Shown piece after piece: positions 19,170-28,762 of a stretch of 64,000 bases of DNA. Location: positions 1-64,000 of the forward strand of contig JBBJMP010000011.1 in assembly GCA_037718865.1 (NCBI GenBank). The letters are read 5' to 3'. Made by a program: the position numbers and the translations under genes. The first letter of the stretch is position 1. Each line of letters starts with the position of its first letter. This DNA comes from JADCRZ01 sp037718865. Lineage in GTDB: Bacteria > Bacteroidota > Bacteroidia > Chitinophagales > Chitinophagaceae. The notes beneath the pieces are model-generated. The model was not told the DNA's origin, searched no databases, and saw only the letters and a list, made by a program, of their open reading frames with translations.

Positions 19170-22100
19170 ATGAAAATCGTAATTTATTGGCTACTTATCT
19201 CGTCCAACCTGTTCATAGGCATTCAGGTCGGATTTTCTCAAAGTAATCATTCAGCTCAACCTCCTAAAATTATTCCCTCTTCACCCAATGTGGCGGCTTT
19301 GCAGCGATACGGGGATATTCCCGTAAGTCCTTACACGGGTGTTCCTAATATTTCTATTCCTTTGTACGAAGTTAAATCGGGAGATATAAATGTTCCCATA
19401 TCTGTCAATTACCATGCTTCAGGGATAAAAGTAGCTGATGAAGCGAGCCGTGTTGGATTAGGGTGGTCTCTAAACGCAGGAGGGATGATTTCCAGGACTA
19501 TTATTGGTGAGGATGACTTCTTGCCGAACAGCTATGGGTATCATTTATCGGATACCTTGGCAAATGCTCCTGATATAGCAAATGGGATCAGGGGAGATCG
19601 AGGCAGTTCATTTAATATTCAAAACTGTAGTATAAATATAGGAAACGGCGATATAGGAAACTATGTCAAAGATAATTACAGTTTTCAACCGGACGTTTAT
19701 AGTTTTAACTTTCTGGGGCATTCCGGGAAATTTATACTGAAGAGAAATAAAGAGGTAATACTGGCTAAAAAAGAAAAAATCAGTATACGGTGCCTGGATC
19801 AGGAAGCTAATGCCTGGGAAATTAAAACAGCTGACGGAGTTACATTTTTATTTGAGGAAGCCGAAACGTATGTAGATAATGAAAATTCCACAGGTGGTCT
19901 TCCAGGCACTCCGAAAATCGTATGGTATTTAACAAAGATCATATCTGCAACCGGCTTAACCGTAACTTTTCACTATCGTTCTAATCTAAATTACTCTATA
20001 AGGCCTACGGGCTCGTATTTTGAATCAAACAGTCCGGTGACTATCAGCAGCTCTACCGATCAGGCCGGGCCATTTCCGGAAATTCATACTATTTCAAAGC
20101 AATCTCCTGGCAAAGATTATAAGAATGTATACCTTGATAAAATTGTTTTCAACAATGGTGAAATAAAATTTACAAACTCCACAGACCGTGAAGATATCCA
20201 GGGCGATGTAAAGGTTGATAAGATTCAAATGTATAATACCACACCTGCTTTAATTAAAGAATGGGTGTTCACATATGGTTACTTTGAAGGAACCGGCGAC
20301 AATGATTTTAATGAAGGAACAGCATTACATCGTTCCAGGAGATTAAAACTAGCCTCCCTCCAGGAGCAGGATTCGTCTGGAAACGCTTTACCACCTTTCA
20401 CCTTCTCGTACAACAATGAGGATGTGATCAACCTTGCGATAAATCCATCTAAAACTTCCTTTGCCAGAGATCACTGGGGCTACTTTAACGGGAAATTCTC
20501 AAATACTTCGTTAATACCTTTATTTTCTTCTAACGCCACAAACAATATTGTGGCCCATTACCTCGGAGTTATGGGCGAAAGCAGAAACACTGATCCTGCT
20601 TACGCACAATTGTTTATGCTTAAACAGATAAAATATCCAACAGGGGGAAGAACCGTGTTTGAATACGAATCACATGACTTTGATATCGCAAAATCCAATG
20701 TAAATGATAATTCATATTTCAGGAATTACAAGGAAGCCATAGGAAAGGAAATCAGAAAGTTTTATAGTGGAAACATCCGTCAGGAGCAACCACTGGCAGC
20801 CGACATCCCTAATTACATTTTGGATATGAGTGATCTTCTTGTGGATGCGAATGGTGTAACATCAAAAGTGGACCTGGAGGCTTTTTTCCGGTTCGATGGT
20901 AGTCCTCAACTGACCTGTTTGCCTTCAGGTAGTGTGTATGTAACGTTGACAAACCATGATGGAGCCGTTGTTTCCGGACCAACTGATGTAGCCTCACTCA
21001 TAGGCAACACATTTTTCCCAACAACTGTTTGTGCCAACAATAATGCAGGAAGCTATTATGGTGCAACCTTTAAGAATACCTATAATTTAGCTCCGGGTAA
21101 ATATATATGGAAACTCCTCTTGCAGGGAAGCGCGGACCTGAGCTTTATCAAGGATGTGTCGCTTAAGATAAATTATGTAGCATCCAACGAAAAACAGGAT
21201 ATTGTAAATAGTGGAGAAAAAGTAACCGGAGCTGATTTTGCCGGGGGGCTTCGAATAAAAAAAATAATCGATTATGATAACGTTACTGACCATAGTCCCA
21301 GGGTAAAAAAGTACAATTATCATTATAAAGACAGTAATAGCGGTAAACTACATTCTTTCGGCCGCAGAATGTCAAGACCCATTTACACTTATTACAACGA
21401 GAAGAAGTATAAGAAGCAGGCACAGGTTACACCTCATGTTACCTTTATGCATGTTCACAGCCTGATGCGTGAATCGGATAGCAATATTCCGTTGAATGGA
21501 AGTGCAGGAGGTAGTGTTGTAGGCTATGACCAGGTGGATGTATTACTTGGTGAAAACGGTGAATTCGGCAAAACAGTTTATCAATTTGAAAATGATCCTG
21601 ATATAATTTTAGATTACAGCGATAATGATTATATCGCGGGTGAAATAAAACGGATACCAAGGAAAATGCCGGTATTGGGAACAATTTCAAATGAAGCGAA
21701 TGGAAATATAGTGAATCAGGCGGACTATAAATATGAAGGGGGACAATACTATAAAGTAAAGGAAATTATTAATACATATTCCGAATATACTTCTGCCAGT
21801 AATGCCTTGTGGTACGGAATAGATAAAAGAATTGTGAATGATGACATTTATACTTCAAATTGTATTTTTAAAAGTTACCTATATCCTTCGATTGCTGAAA
21901 GCCGTAAAATGCTTACTTCCACTACGATTAAAACGTTCGATCAGAACAACAATTCTTTATTTATTTCGCAAACAACAGAGTATACTTATAACAATTCGAC
22001 ACACTTACAATTGGAAAGTACTACGACTTCGATTAACAATGGCGACAAGAAAACAATTTTATTAACCTATCCGTTGGATTATGAGAATAACAGGTCTGAT

Positions 22101-23201
22101 GCAGCCCTGAGTAAAATGAAAGCTGGTAAATTTATGCATGCATCTGTTGTTACGAAGAAAACAATGCTTTCCCGAAATAATATGGACAGGTTAATAGACG
22201 GAGAAATTATTAAATACCAGGTTGTTAACGATAACATCCTTCCTCAGGAAATAACGCTGCTTGAAACGGCAGTACCTCTCGATCCCGCAGCATTATTGAA
22301 CTATAATCCTTCTTCAGGATCATACCCTTCCCAGTACTTTCAAAAATTAAAATATGAAATCTATGACACAAAAGGCAACCTGTTACAATATACTGCACAG
22401 GATGGAATAGTTACATCAACCATTTGGGCATATAATGATGCCTATCCAATTGCTCAGGTAATTAACGCGCAGTATAAAGACATTTTTTATACATCATTTG
22501 AAGATCTTTTGGTTAACTCGGCCCACGAGGGAAAATCAGGAGATAAAAGCAAAATCGATGGTTACGGGAAAGACCTGGCTAATCTTACCAACGGTAATTA
22601 TCACCTTACTTATTGGCAAAAGTCTGGAACAGCTTGGGTATTTCAATCAAACAATATCTCTGTAATAGATGGATCGTATTCTATTAGCCTGACTGGACAA
22701 GTTGATGATGTCAGGTTCTACCCTGAAGGGGCACAGATGACCACATATACCTATGATCCGCTAATTGGTATGACGAGTGTATCAGATATGAATGATCGCA
22801 TTACTTATTATAAATACGATGGATTCGGAAGGTTAAGCCTTATTAGAGACCACGAGGGAAACATTCTCAAGAAAATTGATTACAACTACGCCGGCCAACC
22901 TGAAGGTAGTAACGCAAATTCCGTCATTAATCTGACTTATACCAATACCTCAAACCTTTCCGGCTTTTTTGTATATCTGTCAAGAGCGTCAGACGGATTA
23001 GATTACACGCTGGCGATAGGGCAGGGTAGCGGGTCAATTGAAAAAATAGAACCGGGAACTTACTCCATTGAGGTATACAATTCAAATGCTGATTATACTA
23101 ATTACCACGGTCTGAAAGCTGGCTGTAATCATAATACTTCAGGCCGCATTATCTATGGCGTTGAAATAAACACGGGATGCTCGAATATTACTATTTATTA
23201 A
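19170..23201 (+). CDS. Giant secreted SpvB/RHS-like protein
   Basis: 1343 residues from the ATG at 19170; the frame opens at a TTG 18 bases earlier, but the ATG precedes the signal peptide (MKIVIYWLLISSNLFIGIQVGFSQ). The N-terminus reads SPNVAALQRYGDIPVSPYTGVPNISIPLYEV and SVNYHASGIKVADEASRVGLGWSLNAGG, the usual opening of Bacteroidota RHS-associated shell proteins. YD-type repeats appear only late (TYTYDPLIGMTSVSDMNDRITYYKYDGFGRL, about 1195-1230). There is no RHS core cleavage motif or toxin tip; the last ~95 residues form a separate small domain. It is AT-rich, unlike the next RHS gene 182 bases downstream, with which it may form a two-part shell. Confidence 0.82.
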   Translation: MKIVIYWLLISSNLFIGIQVGFSQSNHSAQPPKIIPSSPNVAALQRYGDIPVSPYTGVPNISIPLYEVKSGDINVPISVNYHASGIKVADEASRVGLGWSLNAGGMISRTIIGEDDFLPNSYGYHLSDTLANAPDIANGIRGDRGSSFNIQNCSINIGNGDIGNYVKDNYSFQPDVYSFNFLGHSGKFILKRNKEVILAKKEKISIRCLDQEANAWEIKTADGVTFLFEEAETYVDNENSTGGLPGTPKIVWYLTKIISATGLTVTFHYRSNLNYSIRPTGSYFESNSPVTISSSTDQAGPFPEIHTISKQSPGKDYKNVYLDKIVFNNGEIKFTNSTDREDIQGDVKVDKIQMYNTTPALIKEWVFTYGYFEGTGDNDFNEGTALHRSRRLKLASLQEQDSSGNALPPFTFSYNNEDVINLAINPSKTSFARDHWGYFNGKFSNTSLIPLFSSNATNNIVAHYLGVMGESRNTDPAYAQLFMLKQIKYPTGGRTVFEYESHDFDIAKSNVNDNSYFRNYKEAIGKEIRKFYSGNIRQEQPLAADIPNYILDMSDLLVDANGVTSKVDLEAFFRFDGSPQLTCLPSGSVYVTLTNHDGAVVSGPTDVASLIGNTFFPTTVCANNNAGSYYGATFKNTYNLAPGKYIWKLLLQGSADLSFIKDVSLKINYVASNEKQDIVNSGEKVTGADFAGGLRIKKIIDYDNVTDHSPRVKKYNYHYKDSNSGKLHSFGRRMSRPIYTYYNEKKYKKQAQVTPHVTFMHVHSLMRESDSNIPLNGSAGGSVVGYDQVDVLLGENGEFGKTVYQFENDPDIILDYSDNDYIAGEIKRIPRKMPVLGTISNEANGNIVNQADYKYEGGQYYKVKEIINTYSEYTSASNALWYGIDKRIVNDDIYTSNCIFKSYLYPSIAESRKMLTSTTIKTFDQNNNSLFISQTTEYTYNNSTHLQLESTTTSINNGDKKTILLTYPLDYENNRSDAALSKMKAGKFMHASVVTKKTMLSRNNMDRLIDGEIIKYQVVNDNILPQEITLLETAVPLDPAALLNYNPSSGSYPSQYFQKLKYEIYDTKGNLLQYTAQDGIVTSTIWAYNDAYPIAQVINAQYKDIFYTSFEDLLVNSAHEGKSGDKSKIDGYGKDLANLTNGNYHLTYWQKSGTAWVFQSNNISVIDGSYSISLTGQVDDVRFYPEGAQMTTYTYDPLIGMTSVSDMNDRITYYKYDGFGRLSLIRDHEGNILKKIDYNYAGQPEGSNANSVINLTYTNTSNLSGFFVYLSRASDGLDYTLAIGQGSGSIEKIEPGTYSIEVYNSNADYTNYHGLKAGCNHNTSGRIIYGVEINTGCSNITIY

Positions 23202-23383
23202 CAATGCAATATTATTCTCGATTAGCAGATGGGTTCGAATCTTGATATCAGCACATTTCTATAATAAATTATACAAAAAAAATTAGGTGATATACAGGTA
23301 TGAAGCATGGGTGTAGGAAGGCAACGGCTGAAGGGGACTATGTCGCTGATGTTTGATTTTGCTAAATTCTTAATTCATTCAGG
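23202..23383 (+). other. Spacer between the two RHS genes
   Basis: 182 bases, AT-rich, without an open frame. It probably holds the promoter of the second RHS gene, but no TAnnTTTG box stands out. A T-arm-like GGTTCGAATC at 23232-23241 has no tRNA around it. Confidence 0.4.
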
Positions 23384-26300
23384 ATGACTACCGGGTTTAT
23401 TTTCCGTGTTAAGTTTTTGTCTGGGGCCCTGCTGGCTGCCCTGGTGAGTTATTCGCAGGTCACTCCTCCGGCAGGTTACGGAGCCGGTTTAAAGCCCGGT
23501 TATGTCAGAAGCCGGGAGGTGCTGGCCCCGCTGAAGGATCCGGTGTTGGTGGGCTCCCTGCCTGTTGGTGCCCTTCGCCAGTCGACCACTTATGTCGACG
23601 GGCTGGGAAGGCCGCTGCAGACGGTGTTAAGACAGGCCTCCAGGGCCGGCAGCGGTGCTGCCACCGACCTGGTGACAGCGGTGGTCCATGACCCGATGGG
23701 CAGGCAGACCTACCACTACCTGCCCTTTGCCTCCGGCAGCGACCAGGGCGGTTTCAAAACGGATCCTTTCTGGGAGCAGGCGGCGTTTTACGACCGCCAG
23801 CTACACGACCAGGGCGAGAGGTATTATTACGGCAGGACCACTTACGAAGCCTCACCCCTGAACCGGGTCCTGAGCACCTATGCTGCCGGCAACAGCTGGG
23901 CCGGCTCTGAGCCCGAAGCCCTGGCGGCCGACCGCCATGGGGTGGAGATGTCATATCTTGTCCAGGAGGGCTCCGACCAGGTGAAGTCCTGGAAGGTAGC
24001 AGGGAACAGCATCTACGCCCAGGGCGATTATGCCCCCGGACAGTTATCCGAAACCCTCACCCTGGATGAAGACCGCAAAAAGGTGGTCGAGTATAAGGAC
24101 CAGGAAGGAAAGATGGTACTCAAGAAGGTGCAGCTCTCCGGGCACCCTTCCCCGGGCCATGAGGGGTGGCTTTGCACCTATTACGTCTATGATGAGCTGG
24201 GACTGCTGCGTCTGGTGATCCAGCCGCGGGCAGTGGAGGAGCTGGCCAGGCCGGCCGTGAACTGGCAGCTGTCCACGCTGCTGCTTGAGGAGCAGTGTTT
24301 TCAGTACAGCTACGACTCCCGCAGGCTCATGATCACCAAAAAGGTTCCCGGCGCAGGGCAGATAAGGATGGTCCATGACTCCCGGGACCGGCTGGTGATG
24401 ACCCAGGACGCTAACCTGAGAAAGGATCACCAGTGGCTGTACACGCACTATGATGATCTTAACCGGCCCCTGGCTACAGGACTGCTGAGCGACCCTGTGC
24501 ACTTTGAGGATCATGCCTATCACCTGCAGCATGCCAGGGCCAGCTCATCCTATCCCTACCCGGGCAGCTACACCACCGTGGAGCTGAGCCGCAGTTTTTA
24601 TGATGGTTATGAGTGGCTGGGTAAGTACCCGACCCCTTTTGGGAGCTGGAGAGCAACCAGCCATGAGGGGTATTTACTGCCGTCATCCCCCACCAGCTTT
24701 CCTTATGCTGAAGGTGTGGTACAAAGCGGCTCGGTTCGGGGCCTGGTCACCGGCACAAGGACAAAGGTGCTGGGAAGGGATGATTATCTGTACAGCATCA
24801 CTTACTATGATGATAAGGGGAGGGTGATACAGGCTGGGAGCACTAACCTTTCCGGTGGTGTGGACGTGACCACCACCCAGTACAGCCATAGCGGCATGGT
24901 GCTGCTTCAGATCGCCGTTGGACAAAAAGGGGGTACTGACCCCCAGGAGCATACGGTGATCACCGAGACGGCCTATGATGAGCTGTGGAGGGTAGCGACC
25001 CTGTCAAAGACGGTGATCAGCACCCGTGGGGGAGAGACGGTTACCAAACCCCGACAGGTCATCGTCAGAAACGGCTATGACGCCCTGGGGCGCCTCAGCG
25101 ATAAGACCCTGGGCCATTCTTCCCATAGCGATGATGGCCTGGAGAAACTAAGTTATGGCTACAACATCCGCGGCTGGCTGCGGGGTGTCAACAGCCATTC
25201 CCTCAGGGAGGGTAGTAGTAGTCATCACTGGTTTGGGATGGAGCTGGGCTATGACAAAGGGATCGCGGGAGCCGGCGGCGGCCCTGGCAAACCGCAGTTC
25301 AATGGCAACATCAGCCGGGCGGTCTGGCAGAGCAGGGGTGACGGGGTGAAGAGGCAATATGATTTTGCCTATGATGAGGCCAACCGCCTGCTCAAAGGGG
25401 ACTACCAGCAAAGGGAAGCTAATGGCAGCTGGGGCAGTGCCACCATGAACTTCAGCATGAGGATGGGCGACGGGATAGATCCCACGACGGCTTATGACGC
25501 CAATGGCAATATCAAAGCGATGAGCCAGCAGGGGTGGAGGGCAGCAAACCCAGGAGCAGAGCTGGACAAGCTGGAGTATAGTTACCTGCTCGGTGGCTTG
25601 AGCAATAAACTCCGGGAGGTCAAGGATGGCTCAGCGCTGGGCAGTGGCGGCAGCGACTTCAGGGATGGGAACCATGATGGCAGTGATGACTACAGCTATG
25701 ATGATAACGGCAACCTTACCGGTGACCGCAACAAAGCGATCAGCCGTATCAGCTACAACCACCTGAACCTGCCCGGGCAGATAACCATCTTGCAGCAGGA
25801 TGTCCTAAGGGAAAAAGGAAGGATCACCTACACCTATGACGCCCTGGGCAACAAGCTAAGCAAAGAAACCCTGGACAGGACCGTCACCCCGCAGAAGACA
25901 ACCACGACCCTTTACCTGGGAGCGATGGTCTACCAGGATGATGAGCTGCAGTTCATCAGCCATGAAGAAGGCAGGATACGCTTTGAGAAGGCTGGCGGGG
26001 GTTCCTGCAGCACACAAGGGGCCAGGTTGGAGTATGACTATTTTATCAGGGACCACCTGGGCAACATAAGGATGGTGCTGACGGAGCAAAAAGCAGTGGA
26101 CTGTTATCCGGCTGCTGGTCTGGAAAAGGCGAACCTGGCCCGGGAGCAACAGGTGTATGATATCAAAGAGGGTCAGGTAGAAGATCTTGCTGCCGATGTC
26201 AAGGAGCGTCATCCCGGTCTGCAGGACCGTGCCTACCGGGTTGTGAACGCTGCGGGAGAGAAGACAGGCCTGGGCATGGTGCTAAAGGTGATGGCCGGCG

Positions 26301-27646
26301 ATGAGGTGATGATCAGGGCTGAGTCTGTGTACATGCCGCCGGTGGAACAGGCCGGTGCGGGAAGTACCGGGGCGGTGGTCCTGGGGGAGCTGCTGAGCGG
26401 GTTCTTAAGTTCAGCAGGGGCAGCCGTCAAGGGAGGCCCTGGTGCGGACATACTGGCTGGCAGTGCGGTGGCAGGTCCCCTGAACGCTTTTATCCATGAT
26501 CCCCGTCGGTCGACACCGGCAGCTGTTCCCAGGGCATACCTGAACTATATCCATTTTGACGGGCAGCTGAACTATGTTGACGGCGGCTTTGAGAGGGTCA
26601 ACGATTATGACAACACGGGCTACCGGAACCACGACAGGTTTACCGGCAGCCCGGTAAAAATAACTAAGAACGGATATTTGTATATTTATGTGAGCAATGA
26701 AAGTGAGCTCAAGGTGCTCTTTGACAATCTGCAGGTCACCCATGTGAGGGGCCCGCTGCTTGAAGAAACGCATTACTATCCTTTCGGGCTGACGATGGAG
26801 GGGATAAGTAGTAAGGCGGCGGGAGGGGTGGAGAATAGGAGAGGCTTTAATGGGAACGAATTGCAAAGTACGGAGTTCAGTGATGGAAGTGGATTAAATG
26901 TTTACGACTTCAATGCAAGGACTTATGATCCGCAGATAGGCAGATTTATTCAACTAGATCCCAAAAGCGAAGAGGCAGATCAGGAAAGTTGGAGCCCTTA
27001 TCATTTTTCTTATAATAATCCTGTTAGATATAATGATCCAGACGGAAGGCTTCCAATAATTCCTATTATCTGGGGCCTTTACGAATTAGGTTCTGCAATT
27101 TATGATGGTTACCAGGCATACAAAACAGTAAGTGATAAAAACGCTTCTAATGGAGAGAAGGCAGCAGCAGTAGGCGGTGTTTTATTAAGCGCTGTTTTGC
27201 CTGGTGGTGGATATGGAACTGCTGCTAAAGCTACAGTAAGAGCTGTTGATAAAGCTGACGATGCTTTAAAAGCAACGGACAAAATAAGCGATGGCTCTAA
27301 AATGGCTAAGGCACTTGAAAAAGCAGAAACTGCAGTGAAGGGAACAAAGGGAAATAATTCAGGAGCGACTGATTTTGTGGTAAATAGTAAAGGTGAAGCT
27401 GTTGCTATTCCTAATGGAGCAAAGGGTCCATCGAGTCCAAACAAAGGTACTGGTATGAGTTATCAAGGCGGAAATGGAGGAAAAGGTATGGATAAAAAGA
27501 CCACTGGTGTTAGAATAATGGACGCAAATAGTAACCAAGGTAGAAGAGTGAATTACATGAATAAATCAGGTCAAACAGTTGATAATAAAACTGGTAAAAC
27601 AATACCTAATAAGGATTCAAGAGGACATATGCCTTATGGCAACTGA
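23384..27646 (+). CDS. DUF6443/RHS-repeat protein with variable toxin-like C-terminus
   Basis: 1420 residues with a signal peptide (to about residue 25, SYSQ), a DUF6443 N-terminal domain (TTYVDGLGRPLQTVLRQASR), many YD/RHS repeats (YSYDDNGNLTGDRNKAI, ITYTYDALGNKLSKETLD) and the RHS core region ending RTYDPQIGRFIQLDP...NPVRYNDPDGR at about 1178-1217. The remaining ~200 residues are a polymorphic tip: a hydrophobic pretoxin segment (IIPIIWGLYELGSAIYDGYQAYK), a low-complexity linker, and a final domain with TGVRIMDANSNQGRRVNYMN and GKTI...RGHMPYGN. The tip is AT-rich while the shell is GC-rich. By analogy the tip is a toxin freed inside the shell and used against competitors; its activity is not recognised. 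Confidence 0.85.
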   Translation: MTTGFIFRVKFLSGALLAALVSYSQVTPPAGYGAGLKPGYVRSREVLAPLKDPVLVGSLPVGALRQSTTYVDGLGRPLQTVLRQASRAGSGAATDLVTAVVHDPMGRQTYHYLPFASGSDQGGFKTDPFWEQAAFYDRQLHDQGERYYYGRTTYEASPLNRVLSTYAAGNSWAGSEPEALAADRHGVEMSYLVQEGSDQVKSWKVAGNSIYAQGDYAPGQLSETLTLDEDRKKVVEYKDQEGKMVLKKVQLSGHPSPGHEGWLCTYYVYDELGLLRLVIQPRAVEELARPAVNWQLSTLLLEEQCFQYSYDSRRLMITKKVPGAGQIRMVHDSRDRLVMTQDANLRKDHQWLYTHYDDLNRPLATGLLSDPVHFEDHAYHLQHARASSSYPYPGSYTTVELSRSFYDGYEWLGKYPTPFGSWRATSHEGYLLPSSPTSFPYAEGVVQSGSVRGLVTGTRTKVLGRDDYLYSITYYDDKGRVIQAGSTNLSGGVDVTTTQYSHSGMVLLQIAVGQKGGTDPQEHTVITETAYDELWRVATLSKTVISTRGGETVTKPRQVIVRNGYDALGRLSDKTLGHSSHSDDGLEKLSYGYNIRGWLRGVNSHSLREGSSSHHWFGMELGYDKGIAGAGGGPGKPQFNGNISRAVWQSRGDGVKRQYDFAYDEANRLLKGDYQQREANGSWGSATMNFSMRMGDGIDPTTAYDANGNIKAMSQQGWRAANPGAELDKLEYSYLLGGLSNKLREVKDGSALGSGGSDFRDGNHDGSDDYSYDDNGNLTGDRNKAISRISYNHLNLPGQITILQQDVLREKGRITYTYDALGNKLSKETLDRTVTPQKTTTTLYLGAMVYQDDELQFISHEEGRIRFEKAGGGSCSTQGARLEYDYFIRDHLGNIRMVLTEQKAVDCYPAAGLEKANLAREQQVYDIKEGQVEDLAADVKERHPGLQDRAYRVVNAAGEKTGLGMVLKVMAGDEVMIRAESVYMPPVEQAGAGSTGAVVLGELLSGFLSSAGAAVKGGPGADILAGSAVAGPLNAFIHDPRRSTPAAVPRAYLNYIHFDGQLNYVDGGFERVNDYDNTGYRNHDRFTGSPVKITKNGYLYIYVSNESELKVLFDNLQVTHVRGPLLEETHYYPFGLTMEGISSKAAGGVENRRGFNGNELQSTEFSDGSGLNVYDFNARTYDPQIGRFIQLDPKSEEADQESWSPYHFSYNNPVRYNDPDGRLPIIPIIWGLYELGSAIYDGYQAYKTVSDKNASNGEKAAAVGGVLLSAVLPGGGYGTAAKATVRAVDKADDALKATDKISDGSKMAKALEKAETAVKGTKGNNSGATDFVVNSKGEAVAIPNGAKGPSSPNKGTGMSYQGGNGGKGMDKKTTGVRIMDANSNQGRRVNYMNKSGQTVDNKTGKTIPNKDSRGHMPYGN

Positions 27647-27657
27647 TAATACTATTT

Positions 27658-28014
27658 ATGAAGAGCAAAAATTTATTAGAATACTTGATTAATGAACACT
27701 TAAGTTCAGTAGAATTTGTTCAAGATTACCTGCAATTACATTTTGAGGACAAAACTTTAACGTGTTATGTATGGCCATCTATTAGGAAAAATGAGTATGA
27801 ATATAGAAGTAATCATACTGACTACAAAAATCAGCTGTGTAGTTTAATAACAGAGAATGTCACAAATGTAATTTTACTTGAACAAGTTAGTCTTACAATT
27901 ACTCTTACTAATGCTTCTGAAATCATTTTATCATTAGACTCAAGTAATCCTGAAATTGAGGGGGAAATTGCAATATTGTCTGATGACGAAAACAATTGGA
28001 ATGTTTTTGAATGA
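27658..28014 (+). CDS. Candidate immunity protein for the RHS toxin tip
   Basis: A 118-residue acidic protein with no signal peptide, starting 12 bases after the RHS stop and having the same AT-rich composition as the toxin tip. I do not recognise its family. A small, acidic, cytoplasmic protein directly downstream of a polymorphic toxin end is the usual position of the cognate immunity gene; the role is inferred from position only. Confidence 0.6.
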   Translation: MKSKNLLEYLINEHLSSVEFVQDYLQLHFEDKTLTCYVWPSIRKNEYEYRSNHTDYKNQLCSLITENVTNVILLEQVSLTITLTNASEIILSLDSSNPEIEGEIAILSDDENNWNVFE

Positions 28015-28193
28015 AGTATTTTTTGTACTTTGTTAGGTCTCCCGAAATGCTGGCGCGAGGGGAAAGGGGCTGTGATTTGTTAACGATCCCCTCAGCCTCC
28101 CATCAAAAGGCACGAGTACTCCTCTGCACAAGGCCAAGGCTGCATACTCGCACCCCCACGCAATATAAGTATTAAACGCTTTATTCCTATAAG
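28015..28193. other. Intergenic segment with the first copy of the RHS-island hairpin element
   Basis: Non-coding, GC-richer than its neighbours. It contains GAGGGGAAAGGGGCTG with a complementary CCCCTCAGCC downstream, then the repeat at 28104-28151. Confidence 0.5.
28104..28151. repeat. RHS-island hairpin element, copy 1
   Basis: 48 bases beginning CAAAAGGCACGAGTAC and ending GCATACTCGC. The arms CGAGTA and TACTCG pair around a shared TGCACAAGGCC core. Copy 2 is at 29821-29867 in the same orientation. Confidence 0.8.
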
Positions 28194-28442
28194 ATGAAAA
28201 TATTAGAAGATATACTAACAGATATATCGCATCGTAATCAACTCGTAAAGATCTTTCAAGAGCAAGTGTGGAATGATAGAATTATACAAAACGAGAGTCA
28301 TAAAGAAATACTTTCAGAACTTGCATATGATTTAGACTTATATGAACCAGATGAAAATTTACGGAAGCAAGACTTAAGTTATTTTGGCGATGAACGATTA
28401 GAAGCAGAAATAATAACTGTGTTACAAAAGTTAAGGACATAA
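28194..28442 (+). CDS. Small acidic protein, possible orphan immunity gene
   Basis: 82 residues, AT-rich, strongly acidic (SELAYDLDLYEPDENLRKQDLSYFGDERLEAEI), no signal peptide. Family not recognised. It lies between a hairpin element and the insertion sequence, downstream of an RHS toxin/immunity pair, a position where displaced immunity genes are often kept. Confidence 0.55.
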   Translation: MKILEDILTDISHRNQLVKIFQEQVWNDRIIQNESHKEILSELAYDLDLYEPDENLRKQDLSYFGDERLEAEIITVLQKLRT

Positions 28443-28668
28443 CCTAAAAACTGGCTTACTTAACTTATGCGGCGTAGAATTTATGCTGAATGCTATTTAA
28501 GCTTTGCTGGTAATGAAAGATAAATGAGAACGGCTGGCATAAGCCGACGGTCTTTGTGTTTTTAGGAAGCATGTGCTTTTTTTGACTTTAAAGTCTCGGA
28601 GCGCCATATCGATGAGGTTTCAGCCAAGCCTTGCCCCCGGCGTTGTCGTGCTGTGCCTAGTATCTAAA

Positions 28669-28676
28669 TTCTTTTA
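28669..28676. repeat. Target-site duplication, left copy (TTCTTTTA)
   Basis: Eight bases directly outside the left inverted repeat, identical to 29664-29671. IS1595 elements make 8 bp duplications. Confidence 0.9.
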
Positions 28677-28733
28677 TAGGGTTATCCAGATAGAGCGCAA
28701 AGCGAAGATAAGAAATAGACCTTAGCTAATAAA

Positions 28734-28753
28734 TTTAGTATATTTGTACTAAA
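28734..28753 (+). promoter_or_regulatory. Transposase promoter -7 box inside an inverted repeat
   Basis: TATATTTG at 28739-28746 matches the Bacteroidota -7 consensus TAnnTTTG. It lies within TTTAGTA-TATTTG-TACTAAA, a perfect 7 bp inverted repeat just upstream of the transposase start. No clear -33 TTTG was seen. Confidence 0.5.
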
Positions 28754-28762
28754 TATTTGAGT

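Noticed and set aside
23229..23245. tRNA-like T-arm sequence GGTTCGAATC
   Set aside because: No matching acceptor, D or anticodon stems can be formed around it on either strand.
24044..26866. Long minus-strand frames inside the RHS gene (for example 24044-24532 and 26411-26866)
   Set aside because: They arise from the GC-rich codons of the RHS shell, have no protein-like features and no start context.
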